DNA of 5,835 nt from Sphingobacterium sp. UBA4616 (GCA_002386525.1 DGIS01000030.1:17199-23033), one strand, 5' to 3'. Positions 1 to 5,835 are shown, counted from the first letter of the stretch. Program-made: numbers and translations. Notes: a model not told the origin generated them from the sequence alone.

Positions 1-35
1 CCGCTGCTGTTTTTGTATACTTTTAGTTGTAGGCT

Positions 36-2051
36 TTAGTCTTGTAATTCTTCGATCCAAAGGCCATCATCTTTAATGATTTTGATCAATTCGTCCAAGG
101 CATGTACAGAACTCACATTTTTCTTGACAACCTGCTGGCCCCTATACAATGTAACTTTATCAGGTCCCGCTCCGACATAGCCATAGTCTGCATCAGCCAT
201 TTCACCAGGGCCATTAACAATGCAGCCCATGATACCAATTTTTAACCCTTTTAAATGGTTCGTGCGGCTTCGAATCATTTGAGTAGTTTCTTGTAGATCA
301 AACAAGGTTCTGCCACAGCTTGGGCAGGAAATATATTCGGTCTTGGATATTCTGGATCGTGTTGCCTGCAAAATTCCGAAAGATAATGAGGCTATGTTTT
401 CTAATGCCGTTGCAGGAGAATCAATCCAGATTCCCGATCCTAAGCCATCGATCAATAGCGCCCCTAGATCTGTCGATGCATAAAGCTGTATTTTGGAAAT
501 AGGTTCTTCGGGATTCATAAATTCACCAATAGGGCCTGAGAAGTCTTCTTTTGGATAGGAGCGTTTGATAATGACTGGATTGTTGATGCCTATTTCCTGT
601 AAATTACGGAAAAATTGCCTTTGATCTGCCATCCCGTGCAAGTAATCGGTTTCTACTATAAATACGACAGTTTTGTCAAGCTGTAAAGATTCAAACAATG
701 GGGTCAATAAATCTGAATTGCAGATTTTGACCATATTCAACACCTTATCTTTATGGTCCGATGCTATGAATTGGTCCAAGGTAAAAAGGGGATGAATGTT
801 GGTTTTATCCGCAAGTTTGAACCAGGTGTCGTAATTGTAAATCTGCTTCAGGTTGGCTGGCATGGTGAAAGACGGTAAACTATCTGCGAGATAGACAAAG
901 TCTACAGACTGCTCCCCCATGTGATATTTATCTAACAGGATATCATAGCGATAGCCAACTTTGGTGAGTATCTGGGCGTCTTTCAAATTTTCTTTTGAGA
1001 TATCAACAACAATCCTGGGAACTAAAGCCCCCCCGATGAATGTATTTACTTCTTGGCTGGTATAAGGGACAACGGGTGTGTCTGTGGATAATTGAACAAT
1101 TTCTTGTTTGGGCTGGAGCTCGAGGTTTGCCTGCCGTTTGCTATATCGATTGACAAGTGCTATTGCAACAGGGGCTTCGCGTTCGGGCTCTTCGGTTAAC
1201 GATACGCGTACAGTATCTCCCAGTCCATCTTCCAGCAGTGTTCCAATGCCGACGGCAGATTTTACACGACCGTCTTCACCGTCTCCTGCTTCGGTTACTC
1301 CGAGATGTAGCGGATAGTTCATGTTTTCGGAAACCATTTTTTCGACCAACAAACGGTAGGCTTTAACCATGACCTGCGGATTGGATGATTTCATCGAGAT
1401 ACAGAGATTATAAAAATTCAGGTCTTCGCACATCCGGATAAACTCCATGGCCGATTCGACCATGCCTTCAGGCGTATCGCCATAATGGCTCATAATTCTG
1501 TCGGATAAGGAACCATGGTTGGTGCCAATGCGCATGGCGGTACCGTTTTCTTTACAAATATTGACAAGTGGTGCAAATTTGTGATAAATGCGCTCCAATT
1601 CGAGTTTATATTCAGCCTCGGTATACGACAGCTGATCGAATTTTTTCTTGTCCGCATAGTTTCCGGGGTTGACCCTTACTTTCTCTACGATACGGGCTGC
1701 TACCTCGGCAGCATTCGGTGTAAAATGAATGTCAGCAACCAAAGGAACTTGATATCCTCTTCGCCGGAGTTCATTCTTTATATTGGCTAAATTATGTGCT
1801 TCTTTAATACTGGGAGCGGTAATACGAACGTATTCGCAGCCCGCTTCGACCATCCGAATGGTCTGTTCAACTGACCCAATCGTATCCATCGTATCTACCG
1901 TTGTCATACTTTGAATACGAATGGGATTATTGCCACCCATGGGGGTATCACCGATTTGAATTTCCCTTGTTTTCCATCTCGAATAATCTACCTTGGAATT
2001 GCAATAGATTCCAGGCAATGTCAACATATTACTTGTGTCCATATCTAACAC
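36..2051 (-). CDS. ispG: 4-hydroxy-3-methylbut-2-enyl diphosphate synthase IspG (GcpE), long insert-containing form
   Basis: IspG reductively converts 2-C-methyl-D-erythritol 2,4-cyclodiphosphate to HMBPP in the cytosolic MEP pathway, using a [4Fe-4S] cluster. The N-terminal TIM-barrel shows PIRIQSMT (43-50), VADIHF (105-110), KVRVNPGN (124-131), RIGTNHGSLSDRI (174-186) and LHLGVTEAG (248-256). The C-terminal cluster domain has CPSC (Cys576, Cys579), Cys610 and Glu617 in GCIVNGPGE, the expected three Cys plus one Glu ligands. At 671 residues it is far longer than the roughly 370-residue E. coli enzyme. The extra segment, about residues 300-560, is the insert domain known from Bacteroidetes, Chlamydia and plant IspG. 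The coordinates use a GTG start, but that GTG overlaps a TAnnTTTG promoter box. ATG at 2042 (663 + 5 residues) or ATG at 2027 (MLTLPGIYC, 663 residues) is more likely if that promoter is used. The gene lies 36 bases behind the membrane-protein gene on the same strand. Identity is very secure; the exact start is not. Confidence 0.97.
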   Translation of the reverse strand: MLDMDTSNMLTLPGIYCNSKVDYSRWKTREIQIGDTPMGGNNPIRIQSMTTVDTMDTIGSVEQTIRMVEAGCEYVRITAPSIKEAHNLANIKNELRRRGYQVPLVADIHFTPNAAEVAARIVEKVRVNPGNYADKKKFDQLSYTEAEYKLELERIYHKFAPLVNICKENGTAMRIGTNHGSLSDRIMSHYGDTPEGMVESAMEFIRMCEDLNFYNLCISMKSSNPQVMVKAYRLLVEKMVSENMNYPLHLGVTEAGDGEDGRVKSAVGIGTLLEDGLGDTVRVSLTEEPEREAPVAIALVNRYSKRQANLELQPKQEIVQLSTDTPVVPYTSQEVNTFIGGALVPRIVVDISKENLKDAQILTKVGYRYDILLDKYHMGEQSVDFVYLADSLPSFTMPANLKQIYNYDTWFKLADKTNIHPLFTLDQFIASDHKDKVLNMVKICNSDLLTPLFESLQLDKTVVFIVETDYLHGMADQRQFFRNLQEIGINNPVIIKRSYPKEDFSGPIGEFMNPEEPISKIQLYASTDLGALLIDGLGSGIWIDSPATALENIASLSFGILQATRSRISKTEYISCPSCGRTLFDLQETTQMIRSRTNHLKGLKIGIMGCIVNGPGEMADADYGYVGAGPDKVTLYRGQQVVKKNVSSVHALDELIKIIKDDGLWIEELQD

Positions 2052-2063
2052 AAAGTTAACTTT
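2051..2063 (-). promoter_or_regulatory. Predicted ispG -7 box inside a 12-bp palindrome
   Basis: The minus strand reads TAACTTTG from 2058 to 2051, an exact TAnnTTTG match. It lies within the perfect palindrome AAAGTTAACTTT (2052-2063). The only TTG resembling a -33 element (TTGACA, 2087-2082) is 26 bases away from the box, which is longer than usual. If the box is used, transcription begins near 2044-2048, downstream of the GTG at 2051, so the start codon would have to be ATG 2042 or ATG 2027. Confidence 0.4.
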
Positions 2064-2087
2064 TCTTGACTAAAAATCGGCTGTCAA

Positions 2088-3038
2088 TTAATATCTTCTA
2101 ATTTTTATTGATGCAATACCACCGTTGATGTCAAAATCGAATTTTTGAGTAGCTGTGTCGTAATTTATCGATTTTACCTCTCCTTCGCTTTTGAGGAAAT
2201 CGCCCTCATAATCTGTAGACGATAACGCATTGTCGCTTGTAATACGGCAGGCAGCGTTTTTTGGGATCATGATTTCGATAGAGGAGGCTCCGGCGTCCAT
2301 TGAAATTTTTGTTGTAGCTAGTGGCTGACCTAATTTTAGTTTTAAACTTGTTGCACCGGCATCGATATCTAATGCCTCTATTTTATAGGGGGAAAGATCC
2401 AGCTTGGCATCGATCGCGCCGACATCAAAATTCAGGTTCCACACGATGTTGGGGTTTAAAGCAATAAAAGTATTATTATTTTTGCTATTGAAATCCTTGT
2501 TTTGGAATTTCCCTTTTAAGTTGATGTCAACTTTTTCGGTAGACTCTCCATTTACTGTTACGCCCAGTAAATATTCTTTTGAGGTATTATATGCCGAGAA
2601 GATCTGTGACGTCGTGCTGCTATCATTTCTTAATGAGGTGGCGCCTAAATCAAGATTTAAGGTAGCGCTATGGATTTTATCGTCCAGTGGTACGTTTAGC
2701 TTTTCTGTCGTATAATTCGTTTTATCATTTGGATCATCGTTATATTTGATGCCAAGGGTTTTACTTTTTAATAGCTGTGTTAAAAGTGGTTCTTTGGGTG
2801 TAGATAGGCCGATGTATGTCAAAAAACCTAAAATGACCACGGTAGAGCCAATGGTAACAAATTGTCCAATCTGCTGATCTTTGGGTACCAGCATACGAAT
2901 TCCGGCAAGAACGATGAACAGCGGCCAATATCTAAAAATACCGGCCCAATTGAATGAAATTGTGTCAAGCTGTGACAATAATAAGACAACGCCTATAAAG
3001 AGAATGGTGATACCAGTTGTTATTCTTCGTGTATTCAT
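2088..3038 (-). CDS. LiaF-like membrane protein: three N-terminal helices plus a repetitive beta-rich C-terminal domain
   Basis: This 316-residue protein has three predicted membrane segments (about 8-24, 34-51 and 58-78) with no cleavable signal peptide. The layout matches the LiaI/LiaF-type (DUF5668-like) transmembrane region. From about residue 95 on it is beta-rich and carries a recurring D-x-G-A-x-x-x-x-[LI] motif: DLGATSL at 130, DVGAIDAKL at 205, DAGATSLKL at 226, DAGASSIEI at 248, and a degenerate NGGIASIKI at 305. The central three copies are 21-22 residues apart, as expected for rungs of a beta-helix or adhesin-like fold seen in LiaF/DUF2154-type domains. In Firmicutes, LiaF restrains a cell-envelope-stress two-component system. 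No such system is visible here, so the role is unassigned; an envelope-associated function is inferred from topology only. ATG at 3038 is the only good start and falls just before the first helix. A -7 box lies about 27 bases upstream. It may be transcribed with ispG, which starts 36 bases downstream. Confidence 0.85.
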   Translation of the reverse strand: MNTRRITTGITILFIGVVLLLSQLDTISFNWAGIFRYWPLFIVLAGIRMLVPKDQQIGQFVTIGSTVVILGFLTYIGLSTPKEPLLTQLLKSKTLGIKYNDDPNDKTNYTTEKLNVPLDDKIHSATLNLDLGATSLRNDSSTTSQIFSAYNTSKEYLLGVTVNGESTEKVDINLKGKFQNKDFNSKNNNTFIALNPNIVWNLNFDVGAIDAKLDLSPYKIEALDIDAGATSLKLKLGQPLATTKISMDAGASSIEIMIPKNAACRITSDNALSSTDYEGDFLKSEGEVKSINYDTATQKFDFDINGGIASIKIRRY

Positions 3039-3061
3039 AACTAATTCTGTTTGTTAATATA

Positions 3062-3085
3062 TCTCAAAAGTAATTCGATTTGAGA
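3062..3085. repeat. Inverted repeat, 7-bp arms with 10-bp spacer, overlapping the predicted promoter of the LiaF-like gene
   Basis: TCTCAAA (3062-3068) is matched perfectly by TTTGAGA (3079-3085). The left arm overlaps the minus-strand -7 box TACTTTTG (3072 to 3065). The position, about 24-47 bases upstream of the start codon, suits an operator for a dimeric regulator. As an RNA it would be a weak AT-rich hairpin. The symmetry is seen directly; operator function is inference. Confidence 0.45.
3065..3072 (-). promoter_or_regulatory. Predicted -7 promoter element of the LiaF-like gene
   Basis: On the minus strand the sequence reads TACTTTTG, an exact match to the Bacteroidetes consensus TAnnTTTG. 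It would place transcription start near 3058-3060, giving a leader of about 20 bases before the ATG at 3038. No good -33 TTTG lies at the usual 19-21 base spacing; the nearest is a TTC at 3098-3096. This promoter probably also serves ispG by read-through. Confidence 0.5.
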
Positions 3086-3122
3086 GATACCGTATGAATG
3101 TTTAGGCTATTATACATAAAAA

Positions 3123-3151
3123 ATCGGTAAATGTGACTAATTGATCGGTAA
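3123..3151. repeat. Direct repeat ATCGGTAA with 21-base period
   Basis: ATCGGTAA occurs at 3123-3130 and again at 3144-3151. The 21-base period is two helical turns, so both copies face the same side of the DNA. They sit in the middle of the divergent region, about 85-115 bases upstream of the LiaF-like gene start and 134-162 bases upstream of mlaE. This arrangement could be a binding site for a response regulator, but an 8-base match in AT-rich DNA can also be chance. Confidence 0.3.
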
Positions 3152-3186
3152 GTAATTTCGTTTTTCCTTTACTTTTTGGCTTTTCG

Positions 3187-3221
3187 CTTGTTTATATATT
3201 AGCGGGAATTAATTACCTTTA
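3187..3221 (+). promoter_or_regulatory. Possible mlaEF promoter
   Basis: CTTG at 3187-3190 followed 23 bases later by TACCTTTA (3214-3221) resembles TTG-N17-23-TAnnTTTG with the last G replaced by A. Transcription would start near 3226, leaving a leader of about 59 bases before mlaE. The gene needs a promoter in this region because its upstream neighbour is divergent, but the match is imperfect and other placements are possible. Confidence 0.25.
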
Positions 3222-3284
3222 ATGGATATCTCGGCTTAATATAGTCCTATAATTGACGTAATACATTGAAATTAAATAGATAAC

Positions 3285-4019
3285 ATGATCTTTCATCACA
3301 TTGGTGCATATCTCATACTCCTTAAATCAGTATTTAAAAGACCGGAGAAGGGCCGGATTTATTGGAAGGAAACCGTATTGGCAATGACCGATATTGGTAT
3401 TGGCTCGCTCGGCCTTATCGTCATTATCTCCACGTTTATTGGTGCTGTTATGACCATGCAAATAGCCTTTCAGATGGTTTCGGACTTGATCCCTAATTCG
3501 ATTATAGGTTCTATCAATCGGGATTCGAATATCTTGGAATTGGGGCCAACGATCTCTGGGTTGGTTTTAATGGGGAAAATTGGTTCGTCCATATCTTCAC
3601 AGATTGGATCTATGCGTGTTACAGAGCAGATTGATGCCTTGGAAATTATGGGGATCAATGCTCCTGGCTATCTGATTTTGCCCAAAATTTTGGCTGGTGT
3701 CACCATGATTCCGATGTTGGTTATTATTTCCATCGTGTGCGCCCTGGTGGGCGGCTTGTTGGGGGGATCCCTTTCGGGAGCTGTTACGCAGGCAGATTAT
3801 ATTTTGGGGATTCAAGATGGCTTTAATGGTTTTACCGTAACGGTGGCGCTTGTGAAGGCCGTGGTCTTTGGATTTATTATTACATCGGTTTCTGCTTATA
3901 AAGGATATCATGTGAAGGGCGGGGCTTTGGAAGTTGGGCAGGCGAGCACGGAAGCTGTTGTGGTAGGCTGTATTACCATTCTAGCGGCGGATTATGTAAT
4001 TACGGCACTAATGCTTTAA
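3285..4019 (+). CDS. mlaE: MlaE-family lipid ABC transporter permease
   Basis: This is the inner-membrane permease of an MCE/Mla-type ABC transporter, the family that moves phospholipids or other hydrophobic molecules between inner and outer membrane. It has 244 residues, normal for the family. The diagnostic block is at about 85-124: ELGPTISGLVLMGKIGSS followed by the QIGSMRVTEQIDALEIMG stretch, which in MlaE homologues forms the cytoplasmic coupling region that contacts the ATPase. Hydrophobic segments lie at about 37-63, 88-105, 133-165, 186-203 and 221-243, with an amphipathic N-terminal helix before them (about 3-18) as in E. coli MlaE. ATG at 3285 is chosen because it gives the family N-terminus; the upstream sequence is A-rich without a clear Shine-Dalgarno. 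The ATPase gene follows 9 bases after the stop. No MCE (MlaD) gene is next to the pair, so the substrate and direction of transport cannot be stated. The symbol is by family; orthology to the E. coli Mla system in function is inferred. Confidence 0.93.
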   Translation: MIFHHIGAYLILLKSVFKRPEKGRIYWKETVLAMTDIGIGSLGLIVIISTFIGAVMTMQIAFQMVSDLIPNSIIGSINRDSNILELGPTISGLVLMGKIGSSISSQIGSMRVTEQIDALEIMGINAPGYLILPKILAGVTMIPMLVIISIVCALVGGLLGGSLSGAVTQADYILGIQDGFNGFTVTVALVKAVVFGFIITSVSAYKGYHVKGGALEVGQASTEAVVVGCITILAADYVITALML

Positions 4020-4028
4020 AAAGATTTT

Positions 4029-4784
4029 ATGATTCAAATCGAAGATATTAACAAGTCGTTTGGTGATAATCATGTGCTGAAAGGTATCAGCGCGAATTTT
4101 GAACCTGGTAAAGTAAGTTTGATTATTGGTGGTTCGGGGTCGGGAAAGAGCACCTTACTGAAGTGTATCGTGGGGTTACATCAACCGGAAAAAGGAAAGG
4201 TCATTTTTGACGGCAAAGATTTTACACGGATGAATTTTGAAGAACGTGTTCCCATTCGTAAAGAAATAGGTATGCTTTTTCAGAATTCAGCATTATTTGA
4301 CTCAATGACTGTTGAACAAAATATTATGTTTTCTTTGGATATGTTTACGGACATGTCGAAAGCGGAGAAATTAGACCGGGCAAACCATTGTCTAGAACAG
4401 GTTAATCTGGAGGGAAGGAATAAGCTATTTCCTGCCGAGCTCTCTGGTGGGATGAAAAAGCGGGTAGGTATTGCGCGTGCAATCAGTATGAATCCCAAAT
4501 ACCTTTTTTGTGATGAGCCTAATTCGGGTCTGGACCCTGAAACTTCTATTGTTATCGATGAGTTGGTTTTGAAGATTACCCAAGAATTAAAATGTACAAC
4601 AGTTGTTGTTACGCATGATATGAATTCTGTGATGGGAATAGGGGAATATATTTTGTTTCTTTACCAAGGGGCGAAATTTTGGGAAGGTTCCAACAAGGAT
4701 ATGATGCGCTCGGATGTGAAAGAATTAAACAACTTTGTCTTTGCAAGTCCATTGATGAAAAGTGCTAAGGCCTCAATGGGGTAA
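4029..4784 (+). CDS. mlaF: MlaF-family ABC transporter ATP-binding protein
   Basis: This is the cytoplasmic ATPase that powers the MlaE permease encoded immediately upstream. All ABC nucleotide-binding motifs are intact: Walker A GGSGSGKS (34-41), Q-loop Gln85 in LFQN, signature LSGGM (138-142) followed by KKRVGIARA, Walker B LFCDEP (159-164) with catalytic Glu163, D-loop SGLDP (166-170) and H-loop His196 in VTHDM. The motif after Walker B reads DEPNSGLDP, with Asn where many ABC ATPases have Thr. The 251-residue length fits the MlaF/Ttg2A family, and the C-terminal tail after about residue 225 (ELNNFVFASPL) corresponds to the family's extension that packs on the partner ATPase in the MlaF dimer. 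It starts 9 bases after mlaE and is almost certainly co-transcribed and translated with it. Without an MCE gene alongside, the transported lipid is unknown. Confidence 0.94.
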   Translation: MIQIEDINKSFGDNHVLKGISANFEPGKVSLIIGGSGSGKSTLLKCIVGLHQPEKGKVIFDGKDFTRMNFEERVPIRKEIGMLFQNSALFDSMTVEQNIMFSLDMFTDMSKAEKLDRANHCLEQVNLEGRNKLFPAELSGGMKKRVGIARAISMNPKYLFCDEPNSGLDPETSIVIDELVLKITQELKCTTVVVTHDMNSVMGIGEYILFLYQGAKFWEGSNKDMMRSDVKELNNFVFASPLMKSAKASMG

Positions 4785-4809
4785 TAGTGGGTAAGATTAT
4801 TGTTTTAGT

Positions 4810-4845
4810 GCGCCCGATTTTAGGCGTTGATCAGGGTTAGGATCA
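4810..4845 (+). terminator. Two abutting small hairpins after mlaF, possible weak terminator
   Basis: GCGCC (4810-4814) pairs with GGCGT (4823-4827), including one G-U pair, around an 8-base loop. TGATC (4828-4832) pairs with GATCA (4841-4845) around another 8-base loop. The two hairpins touch each other and are followed at a short distance by a T-rich run (ATTTCTTTTATATTG, 4851-4865). Stems of only five pairs make this a weak terminator at best. The location between the mlaF stop and the next promoter is what supports it. Confidence 0.3.
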
Positions 4846-4851
4846 TGCAGA

Positions 4852-4883
4852 TTTCTTTTATATTGAAATTTAGCTTAGTTTTG
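4852..4883 (+). promoter_or_regulatory. Predicted promoter of the methyltransferase gene
   Basis: TAGTTTTG (4876-4883) matches TAnnTTTG exactly, and TTTC (4852-4855) sits 20 bases before it as an imperfect -33 TTTG. The expected transcription start is about 4887-4890, only a few bases before the TTG start at 4894. This would give a nearly leaderless mRNA and make the gene independent of mlaEF. Confidence 0.45.
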
Positions 4884-4893
4884 TCGGAAAATT

Positions 4894-5799
4894 TTGATTT
4901 TGGCAGCAACAAATATACAACTATTGACTCCACAGCATTGGAGGGACTATGAACTCATTGATTGTGGTGATTTTGAAAAATTGGAACGCTTTGGTGATTT
5001 AATTCTGATCAGACCAGAGCCTCAGGCTGTATGGCCTAAGGCGTTGAGTGAAGCAGAGTGGAACAAGCGTTATCATATCAAATTCAAAGGTCGTTCGGCT
5101 ACTTCTGGAGAATGGTTGAAGAAAAATCCGAAGGTTCAGGACCGTTGGCACATCGAATATAAAAATAGCGACGTGGCCATCAAATTTAGATTGGGCCTGA
5201 CATCTTTTAAACACGTCGGGATATTTCCGGAACAGGCTGTAAATTGGGACTATATTTCGGAATCTGTTCGTTCATTTAAGACGGGAAAACCAAAGGTTCT
5301 CAATCTTTTTGCATACACGGGAGGAGCATCTTTAATAGCGAAAGCTGCTGGCGCGGATACAACTCACGTGGATTCGATTAAACAGGTTGTTACCTGGGCG
5401 AATGAAAATATGGAAATTTCCAACTTGGATAACATTCGCTGGGTTGTTGAGGATGCGTTAAAGTTTGTGAAGCGTGAACTGAAAAGAGGTAATACCTATA
5501 ATGGAATTATTTTGGATCCACCAGCTTATGGACATGGCCCGAAAGGCGAGAAATGGAAATTAGAAGACCACATTATGGAAATGATGACAGATGTTGTTCA
5601 ACTATTGGATCCTAAAGAACATTTCTTGATTTTAAATACGTATTCTTTAGGTTTCTCTTCGGTTATTGTGGAAAATTTAATTAAGACTGCTTTTCCGAAG
5701 GTTGAAAACTTAGAAATAGGCGAGCTATTTTTACAGGCAACTGCAGGGCCGAAACTTCCACTTGGCGTATTTGGTAAATTCCGTAAGATAGCGAAGTAA
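4894..5799 (+). CDS. Class I SAM-dependent methyltransferase, COG1092 (RlmI/RlmK-like) family, Bacteroidetes type
   Basis: A 301-residue protein with a Rossmann-fold methyltransferase core. The SAM-binding motif I is VLNLFAYTGGASLIAKAAGA (135-154), the acidic motif II residue is Asp160 in HVDSIKQ, and the catalytic-type motif IV is ILDPPAYG (206-213). The first 130 residues form an N-terminal domain with conserved-looking DYELIDCGDFEKLERFG (18-34) and LIRPEPQAVW (38-47), typical of Bacteroidetes members annotated as rRNA methyltransferases. The only cysteine is Cys24, outside the catalytic core, and the position of the RlmI TCSCS motif reads NTYSLG (248-253), so m5C chemistry is unlikely. The target base is not assignable from sequence. 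No in-frame ATG lies near the N-terminus: after the in-frame TAG at 4876 the candidates are TTG 4894, TTG 4900 or ATT codons. TTG 4894 is kept because homologues begin close to the LLTPxHW motif (10-15). It appears to have its own promoter rather than depending on mlaEF. Confidence 0.88.
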   Translation: MILAATNIQLLTPQHWRDYELIDCGDFEKLERFGDLILIRPEPQAVWPKALSEAEWNKRYHIKFKGRSATSGEWLKKNPKVQDRWHIEYKNSDVAIKFRLGLTSFKHVGIFPEQAVNWDYISESVRSFKTGKPKVLNLFAYTGGASLIAKAAGADTTHVDSIKQVVTWANENMEISNLDNIRWVVEDALKFVKRELKRGNTYNGIILDPPAYGHGPKGEKWKLEDHIMEMMTDVVQLLDPKEHFLILNTYSLGFSSVIVENLIKTAFPKVENLEIGELFLQATAGPKLPLGVFGKFRKIAK

Positions 5800-5835
5800 G
5801 ACGGTCAAAAGATTTCTGATAACAAACACGGGGCG

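Noticed and set aside
320..502. 60-residue plus-strand ORF inside ispG
   Set aside because: It is antisense to the conserved IspG C-terminal region, has no recognisable motif, and is explained as a shadow.
1108..1366. Two overlapping 69-residue plus-strand ORFs inside ispG
   Set aside because: They are Ser/Arg/Leu-rich low-complexity translations antisense to strongly conserved IspG residues, and they overlap each other in different frames.
1515..1790. 91-residue plus-strand ORF inside ispG
   Set aside because: It runs antisense to the IspG barrel motifs, with no separate promoter or homology that I recognise.
2404..2715. 103-residue plus-strand ORF opposite the LiaF-like gene
   Set aside because: The opposite strand shows a coherent repeat-bearing membrane protein; this ORF shows no domain pattern.
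3470..3911. Minus-strand ORFs of 62 and 104 residues inside mlaE
   Set aside because: They are antisense to the conserved MlaE core and have a His/Asn-rich composition typical of a shadow frame.
4785..4893. A missing or degraded MCE gene after mlaF
   Set aside because: The 109-base spacer is too short, and translating it gave no trace of an MCE domain.
4845..4952. 35-codon plus-strand ORF starting with ATG at 4845, overlapping the methyltransferase start
   Set aside because: It begins before the predicted promoter box and runs out of frame into the gene. A frameshift joining it to the methyltransferase is not needed, because homologues begin near LLTPxHW.
4280..5214. Minus-strand ORFs of 72 and 71 residues inside mlaF and the methyltransferase gene
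   Set aside because: They are antisense to conserved ABC and methyltransferase motifs, with no independent support.
1..5835. Mobile elements, CRISPR arrays, tRNA or rRNA genes
   Set aside because: No terminal repeats, transposase motifs, spaced repeat arrays or tRNA-like cloverleaf sequences were seen in the window.

Overview
The window looks like chromosomal DNA of a Bacteroidetes bacterium, most likely from the Sphingobacteriaceae (Sphingobacterium/Pedobacter type). Four things point there. IspG is the long, insert-bearing form. The methyltransferase and MlaE/MlaF proteins read like Bacteroidetes homologues. The start codons lack clear Shine-Dalgarno sequences. TAnnTTTG motifs, the Bacteroidetes -7 promoter element, lie just ahead of three of the five genes. 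The genus is inferred from overall protein resemblance and was not tested by a search.

The left half is on the minus strand. A three-helix membrane protein with a LiaF-type beta-rich C-terminal part (2088-3038) is followed 36 bases later by ispG (36-2051), the iron-sulfur enzyme for the second-last step of the MEP isoprenoid pathway. A 246-base gene-free divergent region (3039-3284) holds a -7 box overlapped by a 7+7 inverted repeat and an 8-base direct repeat with a 21-base period. On the plus strand follow mlaE (3285-4019) and mlaF (4029-4784), the permease and ATPase of an MCE-type lipid ABC transporter, 9 bases apart and surely one operon. After a 109-base spacer with two small abutting hairpins comes a COG1092-type SAM-dependent methyltransferase (4894-5799), which has no ATG start and a -7 box of its own.

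Functionally this is mostly envelope and housekeeping biology: isoprenoid precursor synthesis (undecaprenyl and quinone supply), inter-membrane lipid traffic and a probable RNA methyltransferase. No mobile element, CRISPR array, phage gene, tRNA or rRNA was seen, and every gene is intact. I found no convincing undescribed system. The points most worth a second look are the complete absence of cysteine from the methyltransferase catalytic domain, the MlaEF pair without an adjacent MCE substrate-binding gene, and dyad symmetries overlapping the predicted -7 boxes of both minus-strand genes.
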